Assembly (NCBI GenBank): GCA_965240325.2
Contig: OZ251233.1
Location: 682,001-746,000 of the forward strand
Direction of reading: 5' to 3'
Source of the DNA: Rebecca billardiae RCC1528
Lineage: Eukaryota; Haptophyta
DNA length: 64,000 nucleotides
Shown: positions 22,130 to 32,874 of the stretch, in pieces
Layout of the letters: each line of letters begins with the position of its first letter
How positions within the stretch are numbered: the stretch's first letter is position 1
The notes under the pieces: model-generated
What the model saw: the letters and a program-made list of their open reading frames with translations, nothing else
Database searches by the model: none
Told to the model about the DNA's origin: nothing
Made by a program: the position numbers and the translations under genes

Positions 22130-22864
22130 ATGTCTTCCCTCCACCCGGCTGACGCAGCCTTCACGAAGAAGGGCTCCGCGGGCATGGGGCCAGCGATAGG
22201 GGGTAGCTTCGCGGGCGCGTCTGCGTCGGCATCGCTTGAATTCGTCTCGGCTGGTGCCGCGCCGTCATCCATAGCGACTGCGCCGCCGAAGCGCACATCG
22301 CGCACTGCGGATATCCTCAACCCGCTGTACTGCTCAGCGTGCGACAAGGTCTTTGCCAAGGAGACGGTCTTCCACGCGCACAAGAGCGGAAAGAAGCATC
22401 GCAACGCGATCAAGGCCATGGATCTCGCTGAGGACGAAGCGGATGCGGGCTCTGCACCGCTCCCGTCCAAGCGGCCTGCGGAGCCGACCACAGACGAGCC
22501 AGCCAGCAAGCGGCTTGCCGCAGCACCGGCGGCTGCGGCGGTCCAGGCGCCAGATGCCCCCACACCAGCCGCGGCCGGCCCAAACGATCCGCCACATCGC
22601 GCGCCGTCGCCGCCCGCGCCCGCGCCACCGCCGCCGCACGAGTGGTGGAAGGGCACAGTGCACGCCAAGTCGGATGCGCAGAAGGAGGCAGAGGCGGCTG
22701 AGGGCACCGGCGAGTGGCTGTGCGTGTCGCAGCGATGCACAGGCGTGAAGAATGCGCGGAATGCGCCACACTGCAAGGCGTGCGGCGCGTTGCGCAGGCT
22801 CGGCACGCAGTCTATTCGCACGCATGAGCGTGACACCGTCAACGACTATGCACGGAGGATGTGA
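22130..22864 (+). CDS. C2H2 (matrin/U1-like) plus RanBP2-type zinc-finger protein
   Basis: Start at the ATG at 22130 (MSSLHPADAAF); 244 residues, single exon. A C2H2 finger of the U1/matrin type lies at about 62-88: LYCSACDKVFAKETVFHAHK with the second His after GKK. It is related to fingers in spliceosomal and dsRNA-binding proteins such as SF3A3. After a Pro/Ala linker, a RanBP2-type finger lies at about 195-225, with W-x-C, then CTG, and the Cys pair CKACGA; this fold usually binds single-stranded RNA or ubiquitin. The combination suggests a nuclear RNA-binding or splicing-related protein (inference from fold families). It is divergently paired with the 656-residue protein, which also carries a nuclear-type basic tract. 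Confidence 0.75.
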   Translation: MSSLHPADAAFTKKGSAGMGPAIGGSFAGASASASLEFVSAGAAPSSIATAPPKRTSRTADILNPLYCSACDKVFAKETVFHAHKSGKKHRNAIKAMDLAEDEADAGSAPLPSKRPAEPTTDEPASKRLAAAPAAAAVQAPDAPTPAAAGPNDPPHRAPSPPAPAPPPPHEWWKGTVHAKSDAQKEAEAAEGTGEWLCVSQRCTGVKNARNAPHCKACGALRRLGTQSIRTHERDTVNDYARRM

Positions 22865-23333
22865 TGTGAGTGATGTGACCCGGTCTGACCTAGCTGATTC
22901 ATCAACTGAGGCCGTGCCCGAAGTGGCACAAATTGTGACTCTGCCATGTCGCGCGGCCGGCCGAGCACCCGGAGCAGCCGAGCAGCGCCGTCTGCAGTCT
23001 CAGTCTGGTGAGCCACTACCGACTACGTAATACTTACGGAGTATATATATATATACTATTTATAACTTTTTAAGTATATACTATACTTTTAAGTATATAT
23101 ATACTTAAATAGTATATATATACTATAATATTTATAACTAACTAATAATAAGAAGCCTGCTATCTGATAAAGACTACGCTAAATATAGCTTCTACTGACG
23201 GTATCATAACGACATAATCCTCCGAACCGCCCGCGCGCAACCGCCTGTGTGTGTGTGAAAGAGACTAGAGAGTCGAGAGAGAGAGAGAGAGCGCTGCCAG
23301 AGAGAGAGAGCCAGTCAGAGAGACGGTGAGAGA

Positions 23334-23398
<65 letters not shown>

Positions 23399-23508
23399 GC
23401 TGCGTCAATCAGATCCATCATCCACAGCAGTAGTTCGAAGTTAATAATTCTGCCCGCGTCCGCGCGCGCTGCCAGCGTCGCGCGGCCAGGCGGGCCGGCG
23501 GCGCCGAG
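22865..23508. repeat. AT-rich palindromic tract and (GA)n microsatellite
   Basis: About 23,039-23,140 is almost pure A/T. It consists of nested palindromes built on AAGTATATAC and AGTATATATATATACT, able to form cruciform-like hairpins. About 23,276-23,400 is a purine (GA)n tract with a few interruptions. No gene is seen between the zinc-finger gene and the 3' end of XRCC3. Confidence 0.75.
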
Positions 23509-24604
23509 CTAGGCCGCTCGTGCAGCCGCGACGGCGCTGTCGATGAGGCCGCCAAGGCTGTCGGTGCCAGCAGGGTTGGAAATGTCGGCAATGGCATCGC
23601 CACCGGGGCCCTGAGAGACAGAGTCATCAGCGTCACGCACACCTGCTGCGTCGATTCGATACGTGCACGTGGCCTCTGGCACGCGCGGCGACAGCACGAC
23701 CCGCAGCTCGCGCGGACCGACGCCAGCGGCGGCACGGCGCACAGCGACGCGCGTATTGACGCAGTTGGACCACGCCAGGCCCAGCGCGGCCTTCTTCGCG
23801 GCCGCGCCCTCCGCGTGCATGCAGTCGGTCACCTGGTTGATCACCACGATCGCAATGCCGTGCGCGTCGCTCAGCCGCTTGAGCTCAGCGGCGAGCTTGA
23901 GCAAGAAGGCGGCGCGCTCGGTTGCGGACTCGTCGAGCTGCGCCCGGAAGAGCGCGCCGATTGAGTCGATCACGATCAGGCGCACGCGGTGCTGAGCGAG
24001 GAGGCTGGGCACACGGAAGCGCAGCGTGTTCCACAGCAGCTCGTCCGTCTCCACCACGTCCACAAAGACATGCTCGCACAGGCGGTCGCAGGTCGCACCA
24101 AGCTGGGGGTCGGCGCGCGCGCGGCGGGCACGGGCGTCGGTGGGCGCGATGCCTCGTCCGCGCCGCGCGCATCGCGGCGGGGCAAGACGTACCTGCGACC
24201 ACTTGGCAGCGAACGCGTCGCCGATTTGCCGGAGCCGGCGCATCGGTGGCTCGCCACCCTCCGTGTGGATCAGAAGCGCGCCGCCCTGAAGACCGCCATG
24301 CTCGAACGGAAGCTGGACCTGAAGGAGTAGCTGCAGACCCATCTGCACGGCGCACGCGGGTAGGGATGCACGCGACGGCGTTCGTGGGCCATGTGCGCGC
24401 ATGCGAAGGCCCAACACAAGCACGCTCGACACGCCGCACCTGGGTCTTGCCCGCGCCCGCTTCGCCGGCGATCTCGGTGATGCCGGTGCTCATGATGCCG
24501 CCACCGAGGCAGTGATCAACGCTCGCGCATCCCGTGCGCAGCAGCTGCTGCCGCTGCGCGAGTGACGCCGCTGTCTCCGGAGCCAGCGACGCTGTCGCCG
24601 CCAT
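23509..24604 (-). CDS. XRCC3: XRCC3, RAD51-paralogue recombinase
   Basis: Three exons in phase 0: 24440-24604 (55 codons), 24193-24342 (50 codons) and 23509-24102 (197 codons plus stop), giving 302 residues. Introns are 24343-24439 (97 bp) and 24103-24192 (90 bp). Exon 1 carries Walker A (AGEAGAGKTQ). Exon 2 has QLLLQVQLPFEHGGLQGG, very close to the XRCC3 consensus. Exon 3 has Walker B (VRLIVIDSIGALF), then VVINQVTD, LGLAWSNCVNTRV and the C-terminal CTYRIDAAGVR, all in the XRCC3 order. XRCC3 works with RAD51C in homologous recombination and Holliday-junction processing in the nucleus. Its N-terminus is short, lacking the helix-hairpin domain of RAD51, as expected for a paralogue. The 90-bp intron has no in-frame stop, so a retained form would stay open. 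Divergent neighbour: the DUF1499 gene, 137 bp away. Confidence 0.93.
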
Positions 24605-24741
24605 GATTGGACAAGAAAGAAAGAACGACGGTTGGCCGCCCCCGGCTGGCAGTGAGCACTGAGCAGTCACGCACGTGCCGAGGAGTTCCGGTAAGACTGG
24701 CCGGACTCGCCGGCGCCCGCGCGGCTCGTTGTCTGATCGTG
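24605..24741. promoter_or_regulatory. Shared intergenic region of a divergent gene pair (137 bp)
   Basis: XRCC3 (minus) and the DUF1499 plastid protein (plus) have start codons 137 bp apart, so they probably share regulatory sequence. No recognisable core promoter element was found. Confidence 0.45.
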
Positions 24742-25572
24742 ATGACGGTGCCCTCGGCGCGCGCGCTCTCAGCGCTCGTTTTCGCGCTTCTGTGCGCGGA
24801 TGCGTCGTGGGCGATCGTGCTCGGTCGAGGTGGCGTGGGGCGGTTGACGCCGATCCAGCAGCTTGCCGCTCCCGCGCCCGCATTTGGCAGGCTGCTGAGC
24901 GCATGCGGCGCCGGGCTGGCGCTTGTTGCGTGTGGTGCGCAGTACGCACATGCAGGCGAGTGCACCGACGAGTCCAACCCGAGCTATACGGTGCGCAAGT
25001 GCGTGAACGTGGGTGTGCAGCCGGATGGCCGGCTGCCCAAGTGCGAGGCGAATTCGAACTGCATCTCCACCAGCAATGTCGCCTCGCCGCAACACTTCAT
25101 GCCGCCGCTCTCGTTCAGGTCGCCAGCCAACGGCGACCTCACTAGCGGTGCGTCGGATCGCGAGGTGCGCACCGCGTGGAACCTGCTCAAGGACACGGTG
25201 CGCAACACCCCGGGTCTGACGGTCCTGAACGTCGACGACGACGCCCTCTACCTCCGCGCCGAGGCGGCGGCGAGCGTACCCCCCACCTCGATGGATGACG
25301 TGGAGTTCTTGCTCCGGCCGGCGGACGGCGCCGTTTTCTTCCACAGCGAGACGCGGGACACGGTCTTTGTGTACCCGGTGCAGCGCCCCGTAGGGTGCGG
25401 CGACTGCCACCGTAAGCGGCTCGACGCGCTGTTCGCCCGGCTCGGCTGGAGCGACCTCTCCTCGCAGTTCGAGACGTTCGACGAGGAGGCGGCGCTGCTG
25501 GAGGAGGAGATCGCTGCGACCGGCCGCAGCGACGCGGGCTTCACGTTCGGCCGATTCGTGCCGCTCAAGTGA
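24742..25572 (+). CDS. DUF1499 protein, probably plastid (thylakoid lumen) targeted
   Basis: Start at the ATG at 24742 (MTVPSARALSALVFALLC), 276 residues. The N-terminus reads as three-part: a signal peptide with a hydrophobic core at about 9-24, a short basic or Pro-rich transit-like stretch, and a second hydrophobic segment ending in AQYAHAGE (about 53-75), which fits a thylakoid signal with an AxA site. The body matches DUF1499: CISTSNVASPQHFMPPLSF, then AWNLLKDTVRNTPGL, YLRAEA, and VEFLLRPADGAVFFHSETRD. Function is unknown in the family; plant members are plastid proteins. A CxxC (RPVGCGDCHRKR) near residue 218 could be redox-active. An earlier in-frame TTG start would bury the signal peptide and was rejected. 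Confidence 0.85.
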   Translation: MTVPSARALSALVFALLCADASWAIVLGRGGVGRLTPIQQLAAPAPAFGRLLSACGAGLALVACGAQYAHAGECTDESNPSYTVRKCVNVGVQPDGRLPKCEANSNCISTSNVASPQHFMPPLSFRSPANGDLTSGASDREVRTAWNLLKDTVRNTPGLTVLNVDDDALYLRAEAAASVPPTSMDDVEFLLRPADGAVFFHSETRDTVFVYPVQRPVGCGDCHRKRLDALFARLGWSDLSSQFETFDEEAALLEEEIAATGRSDAGFTFGRFVPLK

Positions 25573-26037
25573 GCCGCGAGCAGACGATCGCGCGCGACGA
25601 GCTGCTGGAGGGTCGGGCCGATGCTTGGTACGGAGGCGCATCACGGCAGGCTCCTTGGCTATCGTCATGGCCGCGCCACGGCGCCCGCAACGGCTGCGGG
25701 CTTGGCCGGAGTTGGCGCTTGCTGCTGACCAGCGCTTGCAGTCGCAGAGTTGCAGAACCGCCCTAGCCATTTTTGCCATCATTGGTCATTCGAGATCATA
25801 CAACGTTGATAGTCAGCGCTCTCTGTCTCAGACGGTAGACTGCTGCTAGGCTCCCTGGTTGGTACCGGCCATCGCAAGATGCCACTCAGCGACAGCCGAC
25901 AGCAGCCCCTCGGCCTGGCGCTATCTAGTCGCTAGAAGAGCTGCAACATCATCAGCAGAATAAATGGCGGGTATTCTGATGAAAACGTCCAAACGCATGC
26001 GCAGTGCTTCCCTTGTCCGCGGCCGGTGGTGAGCACG
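25573..26037. other. Intergenic region upstream of the MYND protein
   Basis: This stretch lies between two plus-strand genes. No repeat, RNA gene or further reading frame was recognised in it. Confidence 0.5.
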
Positions 26038-27768
26038 ATGTCGTCGTCGACAGAGGATGGGATTCGCGAGCGCTTCAAGCAACTGCAGGACATACTCTCG
26101 CCGGCGACGCGCACGCGCGTGACGGAGCTGCGCGCGGGCCCTCCGCAGGTCGCCCGAGCGCGTGCCGAGGAGCTCGCGAACAAGATTGTGGCAGTTCCGA
26201 CCGAGGACGAGTTTGACTACTTTGAGTTGTTCCTCGAGCTGGGCGTGTTGTGCTGGCAGCTTCCAGAGGAGCGCAAGCGCAAGTGGGGCCTCTCGAGCGA
26301 GGGTTTCGCAAAGTTCTTGCACGGCACGCTGAACCACTTGCGCGCGTACCGGACTGACTTGCGGTCGGTGCTCGAGGAAGCGTCCGGCGCGGGCACGAGC
26401 CGCGCGCGTGTGGTCTACGGCACCGACGGGCAGCCCCTTGACCGCAAGACCATGGTGCGTACGGTGGGATTCCGGTGCAGCAGGCTCCTCGAGAACCTGC
26501 TCTCCGCCATGCACGCCGGGCACGACGAGGAGGCCGGCCTCTCGTATCTCGCCTCGCAGAAGGAGCTGGTGGAAGCGCTGACCGACTGTGTGGTCGACGC
26601 CCTCGACCGCAGGCCGCCGATGAAACGCTTGCGAGAGGCGGACTGGATGTTCGCGGCGGATGTGGACCGGGCGGCGGAGCTCAGCTTCACCGTCCTCAGC
26701 TGGGTGCCCTCCGCGAACGGCGAGCGCCAGCTCATGCTCGCCGCGTGTGGCACCACAAGCGCCACCATCATCGCCGCGCTCAGTGCCCCACACTGCGACG
26801 AGAGAGTCTGGGGCCCGGCGTGCATCGCGCTGGTGAACGGCTTCGGGCGCGGGCTCAGACTCAAGTGCGGCGGCGTCCTCGCGACCAACCTCGCCAAGCT
26901 CGGCCTGGGCAAGGCACTCGGGAGGCGCCTCCAGCTCGTCAGCGCGCGCAGCCCCGAGGAGGAGGATGTGCCCATCGTCCTGTGCAAGGCGATCACTACG
27001 ACGCTGCAGGCGGCCGAGGCGTGCCGCGGTCCGGACTCGACGGTCGAGGCCTCTGATCTGCACCTGCCGCCCGCTGACTTCGCGCCGCAGTCTTTTGCGC
27101 TCATTCGGCCGCTGCTCACCAGCCCCGCGCTGCAGGAGCACACCGTGCCGTTTCTGTGCGCGTGCCTGAGCTCCGCCGACAGGGCCGTGCTCCAGGCCGC
27201 CATCGAGACGATTAGCGTGCTGGTCGTGAAGAGCTCGGCGCTGTACTGCCACCTGCTCAGCGTGGCCGGGCCTCTCGATGGCGTGCTCCCGGGGCCCGCG
27301 GTCTCAGCAGCGCAGCCCGCAGACGTTGCGGCGGCGATCCTCTGCACGCGCGCCTCGGCGCGCGGGCCTTCCTTCGTGGCACTCGTGCAGGACGCTCTTG
27401 GCCGGCTGGGGCCGGGCGGCGCCGGGCGGCATGGCGATGTAATGAGCATGCGCATCGAATTGCTCCGTGGGCTGTATCCCGAAGTCGCGCAGGCGCTCGA
27501 GCAGGGCGCCGGCCACGCACAGGCTGCTGCACCGAGAGGTACGGCTCAAAGCTCGCACGCTCCGCAGATCACGACGTGCTCCGCGCCAGGATGCAACGGC
27601 AACGACATGGGAGCCAACCGGCTGATGCGGTGTCGGGGCTGCAGCGCGGTCTCCTATTGTGGCCGCGAGTGCCAAAAGCGACACTGGAAGGCGGGGCACA
27701 AGCAGGAGTGCCCGACGCTGGCTAATGAGAAGCGACGAGCGCGGACGAGCAGCGGCACTGGTGAATGA
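26038..27768 (+). CDS. MYND-type zinc-finger protein with helical-repeat body
   Basis: The start is the ATG at 26038 (MSSSTEDGIRERF); in-frame GTG codons precede it. 576 residues, single exon. Residues 1-470 are helical and hydrophobic without a named signature, with ARM/HEAT-like spacing (for example CIALVNGFGRGLRL, TVPFLCACLSSADRAVLQAA). A MYND finger closes the protein at about 519-560: CSAPGCNG, then MRCRGCSAVSYCGRECQKRH and KAGHKQEC. This gives the C-x3-C...C-x2-C...C-x3-C...H-x3-C pattern. MYND fingers bind proline-rich peptides in partner proteins. No SET domain is present, so it is not a SMYD methyltransferase. A second, unrelated MYND protein lies at 48,010-49,626. Confidence 0.8.
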   Translation: MSSSTEDGIRERFKQLQDILSPATRTRVTELRAGPPQVARARAEELANKIVAVPTEDEFDYFELFLELGVLCWQLPEERKRKWGLSSEGFAKFLHGTLNHLRAYRTDLRSVLEEASGAGTSRARVVYGTDGQPLDRKTMVRTVGFRCSRLLENLLSAMHAGHDEEAGLSYLASQKELVEALTDCVVDALDRRPPMKRLREADWMFAADVDRAAELSFTVLSWVPSANGERQLMLAACGTTSATIIAALSAPHCDERVWGPACIALVNGFGRGLRLKCGGVLATNLAKLGLGKALGRRLQLVSARSPEEEDVPIVLCKAITTTLQAAEACRGPDSTVEASDLHLPPADFAPQSFALIRPLLTSPALQEHTVPFLCACLSSADRAVLQAAIETISVLVVKSSALYCHLLSVAGPLDGVLPGPAVSAAQPADVAAAILCTRASARGPSFVALVQDALGRLGPGGAGRHGDVMSMRIELLRGLYPEVAQALEQGAGHAQAAAPRGTAQSSHAPQITTCSAPGCNGNDMGANRLMRCRGCSAVSYCGRECQKRHWKAGHKQECPTLANEKRRARTSSGTGE

Positions 27769-28471
<703 letters not shown>

Positions 28472-30906
28472 TCAGGCGGCACGCGCAGCCGCCTCTGCCC
28501 CGGCAGCCTCGAAGTCGGAGGCCGCATGCGCGTCATCCGTTCCCGCCTCTGCGAGTGGGACGAGCTTGGGCGCGTGCCCGCCAGCGCCGAGCGCAAGGCC
28601 TTGGCGATGGAAGCGGCGCAGGCTGGGCCGGTGCCCGACGCTGATGTACGTGACGCCCTCCGCCGCCTCGAGCAGCGCGTACATGCGCGCCTCGGTCGCG
28701 AGGTCGAGCGCGCTCGTCGACTCGTCGAGCAGCACGAGGGATGGGCGGTTGGTCAGCACGCGCGCGAAGCCGAGCCGCTGCTGCTCGCCCAGCGAGAGGA
28801 TGTCCGACCAGTCGCACACGTAGTCGAGCGGGTCGGCGAGCGCCTCGTGCGCGGCCCCCGCCCGCTCGAGCAGCGGCGAGAGCGCGACCTTCTCCAGCAC
28901 CTCGCGCAGCCGCTCCGAGCTCCACTCCTCCGCCGCCTCGGCCGCGGTCGTCGGGTAGAGCAGCTGCTCGCGCAGCGAGCCCACCGTGCAGTACGGCCGC
29001 TGCGGCAGGAAGAGCAGCCGGCCCGGCTCGGGGGCGACTGGCGCTCCGTCGCCCACGCCGGCGTCCGGCGTGTCCGTGTGCGCGTGCGCCGCGTGCTCGG
29101 CGGCGGGCGGCTCGTGCGACAGCAGGTCCGGCCGCCACGCCACCTCGCCCGCGCGCACGCTCCACAGCCCGGCGAGCACGCGCAGGAGAGACGACTTGCC
29201 GCAGCCCGAGCCGCCCGTGATGAGCACGTGCTCGCCCTCGCGCACGCACAGCGAGAGGCCGGCGGTGAGCATGCGCGCGGCCGCGTCGGGCGTGCTCACC
29301 GTCACATCAGCGAGCCGGAGCAGCTCGTGACCGCCCGCAGGCAGCAGCCCGGGCGGCGCGCGCGGCGGCGGCGCGGCTGGCGCGAGGTCCGCGCCGCTCG
29401 CCGGCTCGAAGGCCACGGCGTCCGTCGCGTTGGCGCCGGCCCCTTCCCACTCGAGCTCCTCCACCAGCTGCCCCAGCCGCTCGATGCCCGCGGAGAACGC
29501 GCTCAGGCTCTCGATCTCGTTCACTGCGAGATACACAGCGGGCGGGCGCGAGGGGGCGGCGTGCACGGCGCGTGCGCGTGCGCACGGCCACGGTTGGCGC
29601 GCGGGCACAGTGCCGCGCAGCACGGACGGTGCTGCGCGGCGATGGCTGGCCGCGTGGGCACACGCGGCGCCGGCCAGCGAGCGCGCGGGCGCCAGCGCGC
29701 CGCACCGATGATGGACAGGTCGCTGAGGATGTGGTTGAACGCGCCGACAGACTGCGAGATCACGCCGAGCTCAATCGAGCCCTTGAAGTAGAGCGGCGCG
29801 ACGACGAGGATGGGCAGGATCTGGATGAGGTAGCGGTACCCGACGGTGAAGAACTCGAGCCGACGCTGCGTGCCGAGCAGCGCGCGCGCGTTCGCCACCG
29901 CCGCGTCGAGCGCCTTCCGCGTGCCCAGCGCCTCCTGCCGCTCGCCCCTGAAGAAAGCGATCGACTCCGCGTTCTCACGCAGCCGCACGAGCAGGTACCG
30001 CAGGTCGGCCTCGCGCTGGAGCTGCGCGAAGTTGAGCCCGACGAGGGACTTGCCCAGCACCACGGTCACCACCGAGCCCACCGCCGCGTACGCCACGATC
30101 GCCGCGAAGAGCGGCGGGTAGATCCCGTACAGGATGATCGAGAAGTTGACGAGGTCGATGGCGGACGTGAGCAGCTCGATGAAGAAGTCGAGCGAGACGC
30201 GCGTGAAGAACTTGACGTCGTCGGTGAGCCGCTGGTCGGGGTTGTCCACGCCGCCGCGCAGGTCGAGCGCGTAGTAGTTCCGATCGGCGAGGTACACCTC
30301 GGACAGCCGCCCCGTGAGCCACTGCCGCCACGAGAGCGCGAGCTGCGCGCGCTGGAACTTGTACTGCACAGAGATCGGCGTGCCGATCGCGAGCGCGCCG
30401 GCGAAGCGGAGCATGAGCTGGTAGAAGTGCTCGGCGTCCTTCGCGGAGAGCGCCGTCCAGAAGTCACGCCCGACGAACGAGAAGACCACCGAGATCCCCG
30501 AGTTGAGCAGCGTGAGCGCGAGCACCGCCACGAGCTGCTTGCGCGCGTCAGGGTCCTCGCGGAAGTACGGCTTGGCCATGCGCGAGAAGAGGGCGAACTG
30601 CTGCTTGAGGACGTGGAACTGCACGCCGCGCGGTCCAACTGGCACCTCGTCGCCCTCCGCAGGCGACGGCGTCGCGTCGGCGGCCTCGTCCGCGCCGTCG
30701 AGCGCGCAGCGCGCGAGCCCGCCTCGCGCGCGCGAGCGCAGCGTGAGCCCAGGGCGCGGAGCGGCCCACGGGGCGCGCCGCACGGCACTGGCATGCAGTG
30801 GCCGGCGCGCCACGCTGGTGGCCGCGTTGACGCCGAGCACGGGCGCGCCGAGAAGCAGCGGGACGAGGAGAAGCCTCCCGGCGGTCGGCGCCGTCGATCG
30901 CCCCAT
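28472..30906 (-). CDS. SbmA/YddA-like (ABCD-type) ABC transporter, probably plastid targeted
   Basis: Two exons, 29706-30906 and 28472-29523, with an intron at 29524-29705 (TCG|GTGCG...CGCAG|TG). Joining restores the conserved SDLSII-VNEIESLSAF segment; about 750 residues. Residues 1-25 are a signal peptide (MGRSTAPTAGRLLLVPLLLG), then an Arg/Ser/Ala-rich transit-like stretch to about 70. The membrane domain (about 100-400) is of the ABC_membrane_2/SbmA-BacA type (SGISVVFSFVGRDFWTALS; WRQWLTGRLSEVYLADRNYY). The nucleotide-binding domain follows, with Walker A GGSGCGKSS (about 505), signature LSLGEQQRLGFARVL, Walker B LVLLDESTSALD and H-loop VGHR, all intact. As a half-transporter it would dimerise. 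Relatives include peroxisomal ABCD proteins and bacterial or cyanobacterial-type peptide or cobalamin importers; the substrate is unknown. A 1.1-kb foldback element begins about 100 bp upstream of the start. Confidence 0.88.
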
Positions 30907-31004
30907 CCTTCTCGATTGGGACAGCACTGCCGCCCCTGTGCATTCAGGCCGCCGCTTCGCGCGCCTTCCCGAGACTCGAGTCCATCAGATCTAGAGCTTG
31001 CGAC

Positions 31005-32113
31005 CAAGGGAGTCAAGGGTGCCCGCGCCCCAGTGGCGCGCTCGGCGGATGTTGGCACACAGATTTTTGCCCGCGGCCTGCGGCGGGCGGCGGCGAGGGC
31101 GTGCTCCGGTGGCGGAGCGAGCGCACGGGGCACGGCGCTGCGGGCGCGGATGTGCCCGCGAAGCCGGCGCGTGCGGACGGGCAGTTGCGGGAGAGCATAT
31201 GGCGCCCTCCTGCGCCGCGCGACTTGCGCCACGCCTCTTTCGCCTCGGCTCAGAGCAGCGCGCACGCACGCGCCGCCTCAAGGCCAGCCTTGCCGCGCCG
31301 CAGCCGGCCGCGCGCGCGCCGTGCGCGGCGTGGTCGGGAAGGAGCGGGCGCTGCTGCCGGGCGAGATGGCGACATCATGCGCCCACGCCATGCCGCCCCG
31401 CCACGCCTTGACGAGTGCGTCGTCGGTCCGTTTGCATGCCTCTTTGACTTGTCACAAATGGTGTGCACGGCCTCGCGGTCGTGACCCTTGTCGGGACGAT
31501 CATTGAGACACAGAACAGTGCCAGACGGGCACGCGGGCTACTCTTACATGAATGTTCATCACCGCGTGGTCATGCAGAAGTGCTGGGTGCGACGCTTTCC
31601 TCGCGCTGATGCTCTTTCATCATCTTCTTCGAGCTCAGGTCTGGCTTCAGGCACGACAAGTAATCAGCACTCGTCAACAGCTGTGCGGATCCGTTCTCGT
31701 GCCCTTTCGCGGCGCCACGGGGCGGCATGGCGTGCGCACGCGATGTCGCCATCTCGCCCGGCAGCAGCGCCCGCTCCTTCCCGACCACGCCGCGCACGGC
31801 GCGCGCGCGGCCGGCTGCGGCGCGGCAAGGCTGGCCTTGAGGCGGCGCGTGCGTGCGCGCTGCCCTGAGCCGAGGCGAAAGAGGCGTTGCGCAAGACGCG
31901 CGGCGCAGGAGGGCGCCAGATACTCTCCCGCAACAGCCCGTCCGCACGCGCCGGCTTCGCGGGCACATCCGCGCCCGCAGCGCCGTGCCCCGTGCGCTCG
32001 CTCCGCCACCGGAGCACGCCCTCGCCGCCGCCCGCCGCAGGCGTCGGGCAAAAATCTGTGTGCCAACATCCGCCGAGCGCGCCACTGGGGCGCGGGCACC
32101 CTTGACTCCCTTG
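31005..32113. mobile_element. Foldback transposon, 1109 bp, 7-bp target duplication (family shared with 53,551-54,666)
   Basis: Two near-identical arms of about 420-450 bp in opposite orientation (31,005-31,425 and 31,666-32,113) surround a spacer of about 240 bp. The right arm carries an extra piece of about 50 bp near the spacer. The termini are CAAGGGAGTCAAGGG and its reverse complement. The 7-mer TTGCGAC occurs directly before (30,998-31,004) and directly after (32,114-32,120), which is a target-site duplication. Several frames are conserved between the arms simply because the DNA is nearly identical; no transposase is seen, so it would be non-autonomous. It lies exactly between the divergent ABC-transporter and sulfhydryl-oxidase genes. 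Confidence 0.88.
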
Positions 32114-32240
32114 TTGCGACGACGCTGCCGCCGCCGAGACGAGAAACGAGTTCACGTCCGGCTGCAGAGTGCAGACCTGCCTCTAGCCAGGTGGCAGGAC
32201 GCACCGCGAGCCGGTGGCCGACACCGACAAGTCCACGGGG

Positions 32241-32874
32241 ATGGCGGACAAGGACTGCCCCGACGCCGCGTGCGCGTCGCGCAAGGGCGCGTACGAGGCA
32301 ATGATGGCCGCCGCGGCGGCAGGTGGGGCGCAGAAGGGCGCGCCCCAGTGTCCTCCTGATCGCGAGGAGCTCGGCAGGCACAGCTGGACGCTTGTGTGCG
32401 CATGCGCGTCTACGCCCTCTGCCGCGCGCGAGCTCAACCCCGGCGCCGCCTGCCCTGCGCCTCTTCACGCCCGCGACTGACCGAGTGCGCGCGTCTTGGC
32501 CGCGATGCGCGTGCGCACAGCTGCACACGGTTGCCGCCTACTATCCAGACCGACCAACCAAAGCCGAGGAGAAGTTCGCCCTGGGCCTCGTCCGCGCGCT
32601 GCCGCACCTGTACCCGTGCAAGGAGTGCGCGCGCGACATGGGCAAGGCGCTCGCCGCGCACCCGCCGCGGGTCGGGTCGCGGCGAGAGTTCAGCCTATGG
32701 ATGTGCGAGTTCCACAACCGCGTGAATGCGCAGCTTGGGAAGCCGACCTTCAAATGCGACCTGAGGAAGCTCGACGAGGCATGGCGTGTGGGCACGCCTG
32801 AATGCCGCGCGGCGCTTGAGGCGCGCGGCGGCGTAGCGCCTTCCTCTGCGGAGTCGCTTGGCCACGAGGACTAG
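32241..32874 (+). CDS. ERV1: Erv1/ALR-family FAD-dependent sulfhydryl oxidase
   Basis: Two exons, 32241-32393 and 32521-32874, with an intron at 32394-32520 (CTT|GTGTG...ACAG|CTG). Joining yields HSWTL-LHTVAAYYPDRPT, matching the family exactly; 168 residues. The catalytic pair is CxxC in YPCKECARDM. Upstream is CPPDREELGRHSW, nearly identical to the ALR consensus. Downstream are WMCEFHNRVNAQLGKPTF and the paired Cys of the FAD-domain end. In mitochondria Erv1 re-oxidises Mia40 in the intermembrane-space import pathway and passes electrons to cytochrome c or oxygen. The short N-terminus has a Cx4C pair (CPDAAC) that could act as the shuttle disulfide, normally CxxC. ATG 32241 is the first in frame after a stop; an upstream exon cannot be excluded. 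Confidence 0.92.

Noticed and set aside
31005-32113. Several frames conserved between the two arms, suggesting a duplicated gene
   Set aside because: All frames are equally conserved because the arm DNA is nearly identical; no frame looks protein-like.
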